Positions 41,401-49,086 of a stretch of DNA of 64,000 nucleotides are shown one piece after another. The position numbers were made by a program, and so were the translations under genes. The stretch is from Anticarsia gemmatalis (Eukaryota; Arthropoda; Insecta; Lepidoptera; Erebidae). Location of the stretch: the NCBI RefSeq assembly GCF_050436995.1, contig NC_134769.1, forward strand, positions 8,593,001 through 8,657,000, in the 5' to 3' direction. A model generated the notes under the pieces. The model was given only the letters and a program-made list of their open reading frames with translations, ran no database searches and had not been told where the DNA came from. Position 1 is the stretch's first letter. Every line of letters starts with the position of its first letter.

Positions 41401-44400
41401 TTTCTTAATTCACGTACCACCGGAGGCGGAAGTGGCGGTGGAGTCGCCTGCAGACCGCCAGGACCTGAGAATCTGACATAAGTGCAGCCAAGTCCATAAT
41501 ATAACCGATAGTCATTCTCCATCAAGATATTGACCTTATCTGTAGGTACATGTATTCGGACCAGCAAGCCACTTTTAATTTTGAATGTCCCAGTCAGCCA
41601 GTGCTCCAAGTCTTCAATGTTTCGGTTTTGCTGGCACAAGCGCATATACATTGTACTCTTCGTAAGGCCTGTATCGGGAACGTGACAATAACATTTGTAA
41701 ATTCTACGATTACGTCCCGTCTTCCTCGACATTTGGATATAGGTCTGATCCCGCGGGGATGGTATTGTTGATACGGCGTAATTCAGCCATTGCAACGTGA
41801 GTCGATTGGCACACCACATTTCAAGTGTTCCATCAACGTATCGGGGGAATCTTGAGAATCTGGGAGGAGGTGAAACACCAGCTGGAGCGGCTTCATAGGC
41901 TTGCAGCATGGCATCCAGCCTTACATTAATTTGTCGTACCATTTCGACTGCCTCTCGTATAGTGAGAAGGTACGAGGGTGACAAATTGATGACGACGCCC
42001 AGGTCGTGAGTCTCACCCACACCGTGGACATCATTAGGATCGACCACATCCTCAATTGATTGCACAGGCTCCCTGATCTTGTCTAACTCGCTTTGGCAAG
42101 GTTCCCCAGTGGCAATTTCTAACTCAGTAGGGAATTCTGTTGTTAAAATGTCTATCGCTTTCGGCGAAAGTGTAGGTAACTCAATGCCGAGCATCTGAGC
42201 GGCAACAGATTTTTTGATCAATATCTCGAATTCGTCGGGTGGTTCGTCCAACTCGTCCAATGATTCTCCGCCACCTGTTGTTCTAATCTGTACTTGGTTA
42301 TCGACTGTATCGCTGTTAACATTTTCATCACCAGATTCAGGGGCAGATTCTTGATCGGTATCACTCATATTTTCATCATCAACTTGTTCCTGAACGTCTT
42401 TTGCTCTTTTTTCATTTTTTTCATCAGTTTTAGGTGGTCTTTCACCATTCAGCTGTGTTTGTTTATTCTCATTTTTCTGATCAGCGTCGGTCATATTTTC
42501 ATCATTAGGCTGCACTTGATCATGTTCCGGTTCACCAACGTCTTTGTTTTTCTCACCAAGTTCAGGTGTATCTTCATTATTACGCTGTGCTTGATCATTA
42601 TTTTTTTCCTCATCAATATCAGACATATTTTCATCATCAAGCTGTGCTGAATCAACTTCTGGTTTACCATTGTTTTCTTTTTTCTTATCAGTGTCAGTAA
42701 TATTTTGATCATTATTTTTCTCTTGATCAATATCAGTCATATTTTCATCTTTAGGCTGTGCTTGATCAACTTCTGGTTGACCATTGTTTTCTTTTGTCTG
42801 TTCAGTGTCAGTAATATTTTGATCGTTAACTTGACTATCACTTTTCTCTTGAGAATCATCAGTCATATTTTCATTATCAATCTGTGCTTGTTCACCTTGT
42901 GGTTGACTATTATTTTCTTTTTTCTGATCAGTGTCAGTAATATTTTGATCACTAACTTGATCATTATTTTTTTCCTGATCAACTTCACTCATATTTTCAT
43001 CATCAAGCTGTGCTTGTTCACTTTCTGGTTCAGTATTGTTTTCTTTTGTCTGATCATTGTCAGTTATATTTTGATCGTTAACTTGATCATTAGTTTTATT
43101 CTCAGAATCATCAGTCATAATTTCATCATCAATCTGTGATTGTTCACTTTTTGATTCAGTATTATTTTCTTTATTTTGATCAGTGTCAGTAACATTTTGA
43201 TCATTATTTTTCTCCTCACTAACATCAGTGATATTTTTATCACTAGGCTGTGCCTGATTACCTTCTGGTTTACTACTGTTGTCTTTTTTCTGATCAGTGT
43301 CAGTAATATCTTGATCATTAACTTGATCATTATTTTTCTCCTGACTTACATCAGCCATATTTTCATCAATAGACTTTGCCGGTTTATCTTCTGGTTTGCC
43401 ATTGTTCTCTTTTTTCTGATCAGTGTTAGTAATATCTTGATCATTAACTTGATCATTATTTTTCTCCTGACTTACATCAGCCATATTTTCATCGATAGAC
43501 TTTGCCTGTTCATCTTCTGGTTTGCCATTGTTTTCTTTTTTCTGATCAGTGTCAGTAATATTTTGGTCATTAACTTGTGCTTGATCATTACTTTTTTCCT
43601 GATCAATATCAGTCATATCTTCGTCATTAAGCTGTGTTTGGTTACCTGCTGGTTCACCATTGTCTTCCTTTTTCAGATCAATGACAGTTATATTTCCATT
43701 ATTAGGCTGTTCTTGATCATTATTTGAGCAATCGACCTTTTCCTGGTCAGTATTAATGGTATTTTGATCACATTGTTTGTTTTCCTGATCAGATGCAGAC
43801 ATATTTTCCTTTTTCATCAGCTCAGCTTGTGCTTGATCCTTTTCTTCTTCATCATCTTGTGATTTTGTCTCATCATTGTCACTTAAAATTTGAAAATAAA
43901 GCTCTGATTGATCAATTTTTGTTTCAAACTCTGAATCTTCGTCCTCATCAGAGTCTGACATATCTTCATCAGACTGTGATTGATCACTGTCTGAATCATT
44001 CTCTTTTTTATTTTCTTGATAAATATCCACTGTATTTTCATCATGAAGCGGCACTTCGCCGTTTGGTTCTGCCTCTACCTCTTCGTCTGGCTCTTCAGCC
44101 ATCTCATAATCATCGATTTCAATCACGGGGATCTCATTTTGGAATGTTCTAAGCTCATCGAGACACGCATTATGGAAACCATATTGGTCTCGATTCATAA
44201 AAGTGAGAATAATGTCGCCATATCGTAAATTATGGTCATATCTCAGGTCGATCGCCCTGCGGCACTGTCTCAGTGTTCTTCTATCGAAATGATGGAGTCG
44301 TTGGGACGCTTTATACTTTTTTGTTTTAAACTGGGTGCCGCCTTTCTTACACACGAGGCACGCCTTCATGGTGACGTGTGCAGTGCAAATGTTTTTTTAA

Positions 44401-47400
44401 ACCACCTGAAAGGAAAGCTCAGTTAAAGAGAATATTACTCTTGAACTTTTACGTAATGTTCTTCATGATTCTATAGAAATTAATTGAGCTAAAAAATTTT
44501 TAACTACCTGGCAATTAAAAAGCAGCAAAGAGTTCCTTGCCAGCTCTTCACACTGGCTCTACTTTCTTTACTTACTGTATCTTTGACTGCGAGGAGTATC
44601 TGAATTTGACCTAATGATTTAATTTTGAATGTAAGAATTTAACCATTCTTATCCTCTAAAATATTCAAAACTGCAAGAATGGTGAAGTACCATGATATGC
44701 TTTAATGTTTTTCAATATTCCTGAACTCTGAAAAATGAAATAAATAACTAACTATTACTTACCACCTACTTATATTTCACGCTATAATTACCTGAAACAA
44801 AGAAATTAAATTGAAGAAATGCACATAATAACACCTTTTCCGAAAATCATATTCCAGCATCCAAAAAGAATCAGATATTCTCTTCAAATATTCTCAACCT
44901 ATATTAACATAATTATTCAATGAATGTTTGAATACAAGTCTTCAAAGGACTTATGCATCTGACAGACTTCGAACTGACTGGAACTGGGAGCTCTATCTGA
45001 GCACTGATATCATTTCCAAATATTTAACTCATTAAACCCAGTCAATCGGCCTAGCCTTTCTTCCAACTATGTTGGAGTCGGCTTCCAGTCTCACCGGCTG
45101 CTGAATACCAGTATTTTACATGAAGCGACTGCCTATCGACCCCGCACAAATCAGTTACCTGTAGTTAAAACCAGTAGTGGGTTATTTAACCATTTCACTA
45201 AACGTTAAATAATCTAGAAAACTCGGCAGGTTTCGATTAGCACAGACTCATATCCCAGTCGTCCTCTCCAACAAGTATCATCTTAGTTTAAATTTTACTT
45301 ATATCACTTCACGTTAAATTAAATATCGTCGAAAATAGGGGATATACTATTTATATAAAAATAAAAAAGGAAATCTTTTTCAAAGTATTTTCATTTCACT
45401 CACAGATAATTTAAAATTCAACACTTTTTATTTAAGACACCAAGATAGATTTAGTAAATAAATGTTACCTAATTTTAACTCAAGTCTATTAAGTTCAAAT
45501 AAGCTCAGAAGGTAACTACCTACACAGGTACACTTCCGGGAAGGGAGAACTACCCTGTTACATAAAAAGGAAGTAAAAAAAATCTTACTCACCCTTCGCA
45601 AATAATACACGAACGAACGAATGAACGAATGATTTTAAAAGAGAAGAATTTCAGACAACATAGCTACACACTTTTAATTCAAAATGATACTGAATAAATA
45701 CTGTTTTTTGGAGACAAGAGCAGTACGTATTTTCCCTACTCGGGGCGTCTGCCGAATGCAGCCGGATGCATGAGAAGACGCATGAAATATTGATAGTCCT
45801 GCCAACATAACACGACTCTGGGCGTTTACCTATACGTTTACCAACATTCCCGTTTTGAATTATGACCGTATCGTTCTGAAACACAGTAACATACCTACTG
45901 TTTATTGGCTGAAGGCTCAAAGTATGTGGTGTGGAGGTTTGTTATCACGTCGGGGTGGTGGCGTTAAATAATGTACTTCATTATACATGATATATATATT
46001 TACTGGTACCAGACTATTACAATAAACTACTACATATTAATAACTAAATATATGTCCTAACTAAATGAGTGCGCGGAGACGACTGCCGCGTCGGACTATC
46101 GCAGGCGTGCGCCTGACTACACAATGCAGCGTCAGCAGTGTCGCTACAGTGGTATGGCGCATTTGGGATAACGGCAACATATTGTCGGCATCTAAGCCAT
46201 AGGTTGGAGAGTATTTTTACTTTTCTTCTTAAAATATTCATACAATGCATCATTATTATCAATGACTAAAATGATTCTTGTTAGGAAGAAAAGGAAGTTG
46301 TTGACGCCTCATGAACTGTACTTACTTGCCCTGGTCTGCTTGATATTTTTGGGTAAGGGTGCATTATTGTGTTGAATTAAATATGCAATGCGGATATGAA
46401 AGTTAAAGGCACTTAATTAGAAGCTACTGCCCTTCCTTATTTTCCTTCTCTGTGAACTATTTATCCTCCTGCAAAATGTAACCTAAGAGTAAACTAGATA
46501 GCAGACCAACGTATATTGTGTGAATTGCTGTTCCATTTAACTTATGGTGCTACATGTAATTCTATTAATGTATTTTTATTGTTCACAGCCGCAGTGCCCG
46601 GTTTTGCGCTGGTGCTAGGCAACTTCATAGTCCCATCCATCATGGGTAAATACGGGAGGAAGATAGCCAACATAATCAGCGTAGTCATCGTAGTTATCGG
46701 CTGGCTTTCCATCATCGCATCTGAAAATGTCCCGGCTCTCCTCATCGCTCGGCTACTGCAAGGTCTATCAATGGGAATGAGCACTTCTTTAGGACCCATT
46801 TTGATAGGAGAATACACTAGTCCAAAGCATCGAGGACCATTTCTTTCAACCATGGGTCTTTCAATGTCTGTAATGACTCTTATAGTCCACACTTTAGGCT
46901 TGTACCTATCATGGGAAACAACTGCAATTGTATGCGCTGTTATCTCCTTCATAGACCTTATTATAGTGTTCTTTTCTCCCGAGTCACCGAGCTGGCTAGC
47001 AGACCAGGGAAGGTACGAAGAGTGCGAGAAAGTCTTCCACTGGCTTAGAGGTGACTTCGAAGAAGAAAACGAACTCAAAAGGATGATTGAAACTAGTCAA
47101 CTGGCGCGTGAATCTAAAACCGAAGCGAATATTGCCGAGACTTCGTTCGGAAACAGACTGAAAAGGGATTTCGTATATTTTAACCAAACTATTAGAAAGA
47201 AGGAGTTTTATAAGCCGATTTTTATTGTTATTCACATGTATATGATAGCTCATTGGGGTGGGATCAATCTTTTATCAGCATATACTCTAGATACGTTCCA
47301 TTACGTGTTAGGAGATACCAAATACAACACACTAATGGTTATTACATTAGACATACAGCGGATTATATCCAACACAGCAGCTATATTCATCATGAGACGA

Positions 47401-47895
47401 GTGAAAAGACGTAAAATGTTGTTCGTCACGGTCATCGTCAACATTTTAGCTTTAGCTGGTACAGGAGTCTATTCATACGCGAAGATGCATGGTCTTTTGG
47501 CGTACGATAGTATAATTTTCGGAGCAATTCTCATACATATCCATACCTGTTCTGTAGTGACTGGTTCTCTTCCATTACCAATGGTTATTTCTGGAGAAAT
47601 CTTCCCTATGAAATACAGAAGTCTAGCTGGAGGTATCAGTGCCTTATTTTACTCTTTAAATTTCTTCTTAACAGTTAAGACTGTGCTGTTTTTATTCCGA
47701 ACTGTGCAGTTCTATGGAGCTTATTTCATCTACGCGGCCGTATTGACTTATTGCTTGATTATTGCGTGGAAATTCTTACCAGAGACCAAAGACAGGACCT
47801 TGCAGGACATAGAAGAAGAATTTAAAGGGAATAGGTCGCCTGAAGATCTGAAATCTGCTCAATCGTTGAAATCTCTTAACGGAACCTCAGCTTAG
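26428..47895 (+). CDS. Tret1-like: Tret1-like MFS sugar transporter 4 (pair B), with nested antisense genes
   Basis: CDS join(26428..26460, 29634..29769, 46589..47895), 491 residues. It starts MEAWITPVTKQ. Exon 2 is 136 nt and ends SWI plus one base, exactly as in transporter 3, and exon 3 begins at the homologous codon, so the 16.8-kb second intron is supported by phase and homology. Motifs: YGRKIAN, RLLQGLSMG, GEYTSPKHRG, PESPSWL at 187-193, AHWGGIN at 277-283 (TM7; both canonical glutamines absent), KRRK, and PETKDRTLQ at 454-462. The C-half loop reads GEIFPMKYRS, with Ser where the paralogues have Gly. The C-tail resembles that of transporter 3. Intron 2 contains two minus-strand genes. 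The alternative reading, two broken genes, is less likely because no other exon 2 precedes 46589 and nothing resembling an exon 3 follows 29769. Confidence 0.83.
27555..27790 (+). mobile_element. 5S-rRNA-like SINE, copy 3
   Basis: GGGTTAAGCAACCTTAGCGC, then AGATGGGTGGCAGC, then the shared tail. It lies in intron 1 of transporter 4. Confidence 0.65.
27918..28132. mobile_element. Mariner-like MITE, copy 2 (long inverted ends)
   Basis: A 215-bp element starts TTAGGTCAGGGAAAAAGTC and ends with its complement; the inverted ends run about 65 bp with few mismatches. It is flanked by TA on both sides, the expected duplication of Tc1/mariner insertions. Non-coding. Confidence 0.75.
28826..28946. mobile_element. 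Palindromic MITE, copy 2
   Basis: Same ends as 25462-25579 with TAAGCGGTAGTTTATC and GATAAACTACCGCTAAATG arms around a short spacer. It is in intron 1 of transporter 4. Confidence 0.7.
29770..32537. other. Intron 2 of transporter 4, left part
   Basis: A LINE-tail-like repeat begins 37 nt after the donor (AGCCGGACTCGCGCACGAAA at 29820). Plus SINE A fragments lie at 30205-30280 and 31375-31480. A minus repeat at 30680-30790 contains GTCGGCTTCCAGTCTCACC. A tRNA-like SINE head lies at 31046-31130 (GGTTCGATTCCC B box). A GC-rich block at about 31870-32280 has no convincing protein. No sense exon. Confidence 0.45.
31046..31130 (+). mobile_element. tRNA-like SINE head
   Basis: TGCCGCAGTGGTTAAGGTCG (A box region) and GTGGGTTCGATTCCCACACG (B box) fold tRNA-like, but the acceptor arm is followed by non-tRNA sequence. 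A minus-strand relative lies at 52990-53105 in the SLC12A9 gene, so it is a dispersed SINE, not a functional tRNA gene. Confidence 0.6.
32538..32651. repeat. (CATA)n microsatellite
   Basis: About 28 uninterrupted 4-bp units, roughly 140 bp beyond the stop codon of the nested 273-residue gene. Open in all frames by composition only. Confidence 0.95.
32789..34116 (-). CDS. Nested zinc-module protein (putative, 273 residues)
   Basis: CDS complement(join(32789..33532, 34039..34116)), with a phase-0 junction, a GTAAGT donor and a CAG acceptor. The exon holding the start extends to an acceptor at 34143, so at least one further 5' exon exists upstream. The chosen start is the in-frame ATG at 34116 (MDLLALNKVELAEYL). 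The reading frame stays open to the acceptor, so a longer N-terminus is possible. Residues 44-73 are lysine-rich and basic. Residues 82-140 form a C-x2-C ... H-x3-C-x2-C pattern (C82, C85, H134, C137, C140), a likely zinc-binding module of the type seen in many uncharacterised arthropod proteins. The remaining ~130 residues are unrecognised, with an acidic DFDDCIVVQEFDGHDYIVF segment. It lies antisense in intron 2 of transporter 4. Function unknown. Confidence 0.6.
33905..33990 (-). mobile_element. SINE head inside the intron of the nested zinc-module gene
   Basis: Reverse complement of a tRNA-like head: CCAGGAATCGAACCCGCG then CCGCGCCACAGAGGCAG. It lies between the two recognised exons. A plus-strand fragment of the 5S-like SINE tail (GTCGTTAAGCCATATC) lies next to it at 33845. 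Confidence 0.6.
34144..41099. other. Intron 2 of transporter 4, middle part
   Basis: AT-rich. SINE B copy at 36950-37205; LINE-tail-like repeat at 37770-37965 with a short CAGA run; minus SINE A pieces at 39157-39240 and about 39385-39470; a TGTATG-tailed element at 34855-34985. Upstream exons of the 273-residue gene should lie here or further right, but none could be fixed. Confidence 0.45.
41100..41208 (-). other. Possible extra minus-strand exon
   Basis: A 109-nt stretch is bounded by TTTTAG and GTCAGT on the minus strand. It is open in one frame (begins RCGEDKSSVAAQIGC) and ends at phase 1. That phase does not fit the 34143 exon directly, so either another exon intervenes or this is untranslated. 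It could be a 5' exon of the 273-residue gene or an alternative 3' exon of the acidic gene. Confidence 0.3.
41397..44369 (-). CDS. Nested acidic repeat protein, zinc-module head and DUF4780-like tail (990 residues)
   Basis: The CDS is one exon. The ATG at 44369 (CACC before it) is preceded in frame by a TAA and by a clean acceptor at 44406-44407, so a 5' UTR intron is likely. Residues 1-75: basic C-x2-C ... H-x3-C module (C4, C7, H66, C69). Residues 80-248: acidic, Asp/Glu/Ser-rich. Residues 249 to about 672: tandem repeats of mostly 42 residues, beginning near 249, 293, 335, 377, 415, 457, 499, 541, 579, 623 and 665. Each unit pairs DENMTDIDQEKNNDQVN-like and DQNITDTDQKKENN-like halves, themselves related. 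Residues ~790-970: globular, with EMWCANRLTLQWL and YRLYYGLG, resembling DUF4780 from memory. The end is proline-rich. Composition suggests a nuclear, disordered scaffold. Function unknown. Confidence 0.75.
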   Translation of the reverse strand: MKACLVCKKGGTQFKTKKYKASQRLHHFDRRTLRQCRRAIDLRYDHNLRYGDIILTFMNRDQYGFHNACLDELRTFQNEIPVIEIDDYEMAEEPDEEVEAEPNGEVPLHDENTVDIYQENKKENDSDSDQSQSDEDMSDSDEDEDSEFETKIDQSELYFQILSDNDETKSQDDEEEKDQAQAELMKKENMSASDQENKQCDQNTINTDQEKVDCSNNDQEQPNNGNITVIDLKKEDNGEPAGNQTQLNDEDMTDIDQEKSNDQAQVNDQNITDTDQKKENNGKPEDEQAKSIDENMADVSQEKNNDQVNDQDITNTDQKKENNGKPEDKPAKSIDENMADVSQEKNNDQVNDQDITDTDQKKDNSSKPEGNQAQPSDKNITDVSEEKNNDQNVTDTDQNKENNTESKSEQSQIDDEIMTDDSENKTNDQVNDQNITDNDQTKENNTEPESEQAQLDDENMSEVDQEKNNDQVSDQNITDTDQKKENNSQPQGEQAQIDNENMTDDSQEKSDSQVNDQNITDTEQTKENNGQPEVDQAQPKDENMTDIDQEKNNDQNITDTDKKKENNGKPEVDSAQLDDENMSDIDEEKNNDQAQRNNEDTPELGEKNKDVGEPEHDQVQPNDENMTDADQKNENKQTQLNGERPPKTDEKNEKRAKDVQEQVDDENMSDTDQESAPESGDENVNSDTVDNQVQIRTTGGGESLDELDEPPDEFEILIKKSVAAQMLGIELPTLSPKAIDILTTEFPTELEIATGEPCQSELDKIREPVQSIEDVVDPNDVHGVGETHDLGVVINLSPSYLLTIREAVEMVRQINVRLDAMLQAYEAAPAGVSPPPRFSRFPRYVDGTLEMWCANRLTLQWLNYAVSTIPSPRDQTYIQMSRKTGRNRRIYKCYCHVPDTGLTKSTMYMRLCQQNRNIEDLEHWLTGTFKIKSGLLVRIHVPTDKVNILMENDYRLYYGLGCTYVRFSGPGGLQATPPPLPPPVVRELRN
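42354..43625 (-). repeat. Coding tandem repeat, 126-bp unit (42 residues)
   Basis: Within the acidic gene about ten units recur with steps of 44, 42, 42, 38, 42, 42, 42, 38, 44 and 42 residues. The 38-residue units lack the DQVN block; the 44-residue units carry two extra residues. All length changes are multiples of 3 nt, so the frame is kept. Neighbouring units are near-identical at residues 293-376, which indicates recent unequal exchange there. Confidence 0.9.
44370..44405 (-). other. 5' UTR part of the acidic-protein gene, after a splice acceptor
   Basis: A pyrimidine-rich tract and CAG precede position 44405 on the minus strand. The 36 nt to the ATG contain an in-frame TAA, so they are untranslated. 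A candidate upstream donor (GGTGAGTAAG) sits at 45592 on the same strand. Confidence 0.55.
44406..46261. other. Region upstream of the acidic gene and of the alternative exon
   Basis: It contains a minus repeat at 45020-45175 (GTCGGCTTCCAGTCTCACC) and a candidate minus-strand 5' UTR exon ending at a GTGAGT donor (45592). A more GC-rich patch at about 46060-46160 has CpG-containing sequence. A divergent promoter between 45.6 and 46.26 kb is plausible, not shown. Confidence 0.35.
46262..46352 (+). CDS. Candidate alternative first exon of transporter 4
   Basis: An ATG at 46262 opens 30 codons (MTKMILVRKKRKLL, then a hydrophobic LYLLALVCLIFL). The exon ends at phase 1 on a strong donor (G then GTAAGG), which is exactly the phase needed to join exon 3 at 46589 and rebuild the split alanine codon. 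The product would have about 465 residues, with a basic N-terminus plus a hydrophobic stretch replacing exons 1-2 and TM1. This rests on sequence alone; a chance ORF plus donor cannot be excluded. Confidence 0.35.
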
Positions 47896-47904
47896 ACTGT
47901 AATT

Positions 47905-47910
47905 AATAAA
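47905..47910 (+). promoter_or_regulatory. Poly(A) signal of transporter 4, very close to the stop
   Basis: AATAAA begins 10 nt after the TAG stop, implying a 3' UTR of only a few tens of nucleotides if it is used. Confidence 0.6.
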
Positions 47911-48894
47911 AGACTTTATTTTTAGTGATGTCGTTTTATTTTCAATTTGTAAAGTTTAGGTCCCCTGACCCTCAGGCCAATTTTAGGATTTTAGGATTTG
48001 AGTTCATAAAAATATACAGTTTAAAAATATATCATGATTTATTGTCATATCACATGTTGATTTACAAAATACTGTTTATTAAAATTACACTTATATTTAC
48101 GGGCAGTTTCACACTTGGCGTTTTCAGACATTCATTATCATGGGCTACTTTTTACAATACATTCGGGGTATTACAAACGTACAAACTATGGCATATCATT
48201 TTATTTGCTCTCTCGCTCGCACTTACACATTGTCACATTCCTATGATTCTTCTGATTATGACGTAGTTTGCAAGTTTGTTTTGACTCGAGTATACTACGA
48301 CGTACGATAAGTATATAGCACGTTGGGCGTTGCCATGGCAACGTATACATCGTGCAAATTGAACGTATACGTCGAAAAATGCCAAGTGCGAAACCTCAAA
48401 CTTGTAATACATAGACATTTATTATTATTTAATACAAAATAATTTGGTGCTTTACTTTGTGTGGTGCACTTATATTAATATCATAATAATTTCACGATTA
48501 AATATAATTTACAGAATTCTTAAAGTTATCTTAATGAAAGGAAGAGGGTAGATAAATAAATGAATATTGAAAAAATGCTGTTTTCGGATTTTATCGTATT
48601 ATATTATTTGATATGTATATTTAATGTTACGTAAATTATGTGAGTTAAATGAAAATATTGCGACAAAATCCGAAAACGGTATTCTATTAAAAATGAGCAG
48701 TATTAGCGTGGACCATTAGGAATCAATAATTTATTGAAATTTTTAACTAATATAAATACAACAGATAGATTTCGAGAGCATACCAATATATCTACTTAAG
48801 GGATTTTCAAGAAATTTAGACAAAAAGACAAAATGATACATTAAAGTTTAAGATATCATTAATTAGGATAAGCTCTATATAACCGAGACGCCAT

Positions 48895-49086
48895 AGCCCC
48901 CTTTACACACACACTCTATCGCGCATGAAACAACAATCGCGCGTGAAAGGAGAAAGGAAAGACCACGCGCCGCGCTCATCTGTCAAGCCCGCGAAGAAAA
49001 TCGCGAGCGAAGACCGCGCTGCTTTCCCGCGCGTAATCTTTTACGCTCCTAAGAACGTGCGATAGAGTGTGTGTGTAAAGGCGACT
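48895..49086. mobile_element. CpG-rich MITE, copy 2
   Basis: Same family as 9685-9900, inverted: it begins CTTTACACACACACTCTATC and ends with the mirror sequence. The internal segment ATCTGTCAAGCCCGCGAAG is shared. Shorter by about 24 bp. Confidence 0.75.

Noticed and set aside
42294..43727. Several plus-strand open frames rich in Ile/Phe opposite the acidic gene
   Set aside because: They are antisense shadows of the Asp/Asn/Gln-rich repeat (codons GAT/AAT/CAA read backwards). They are broken into pieces and have no splice or start context of their own.
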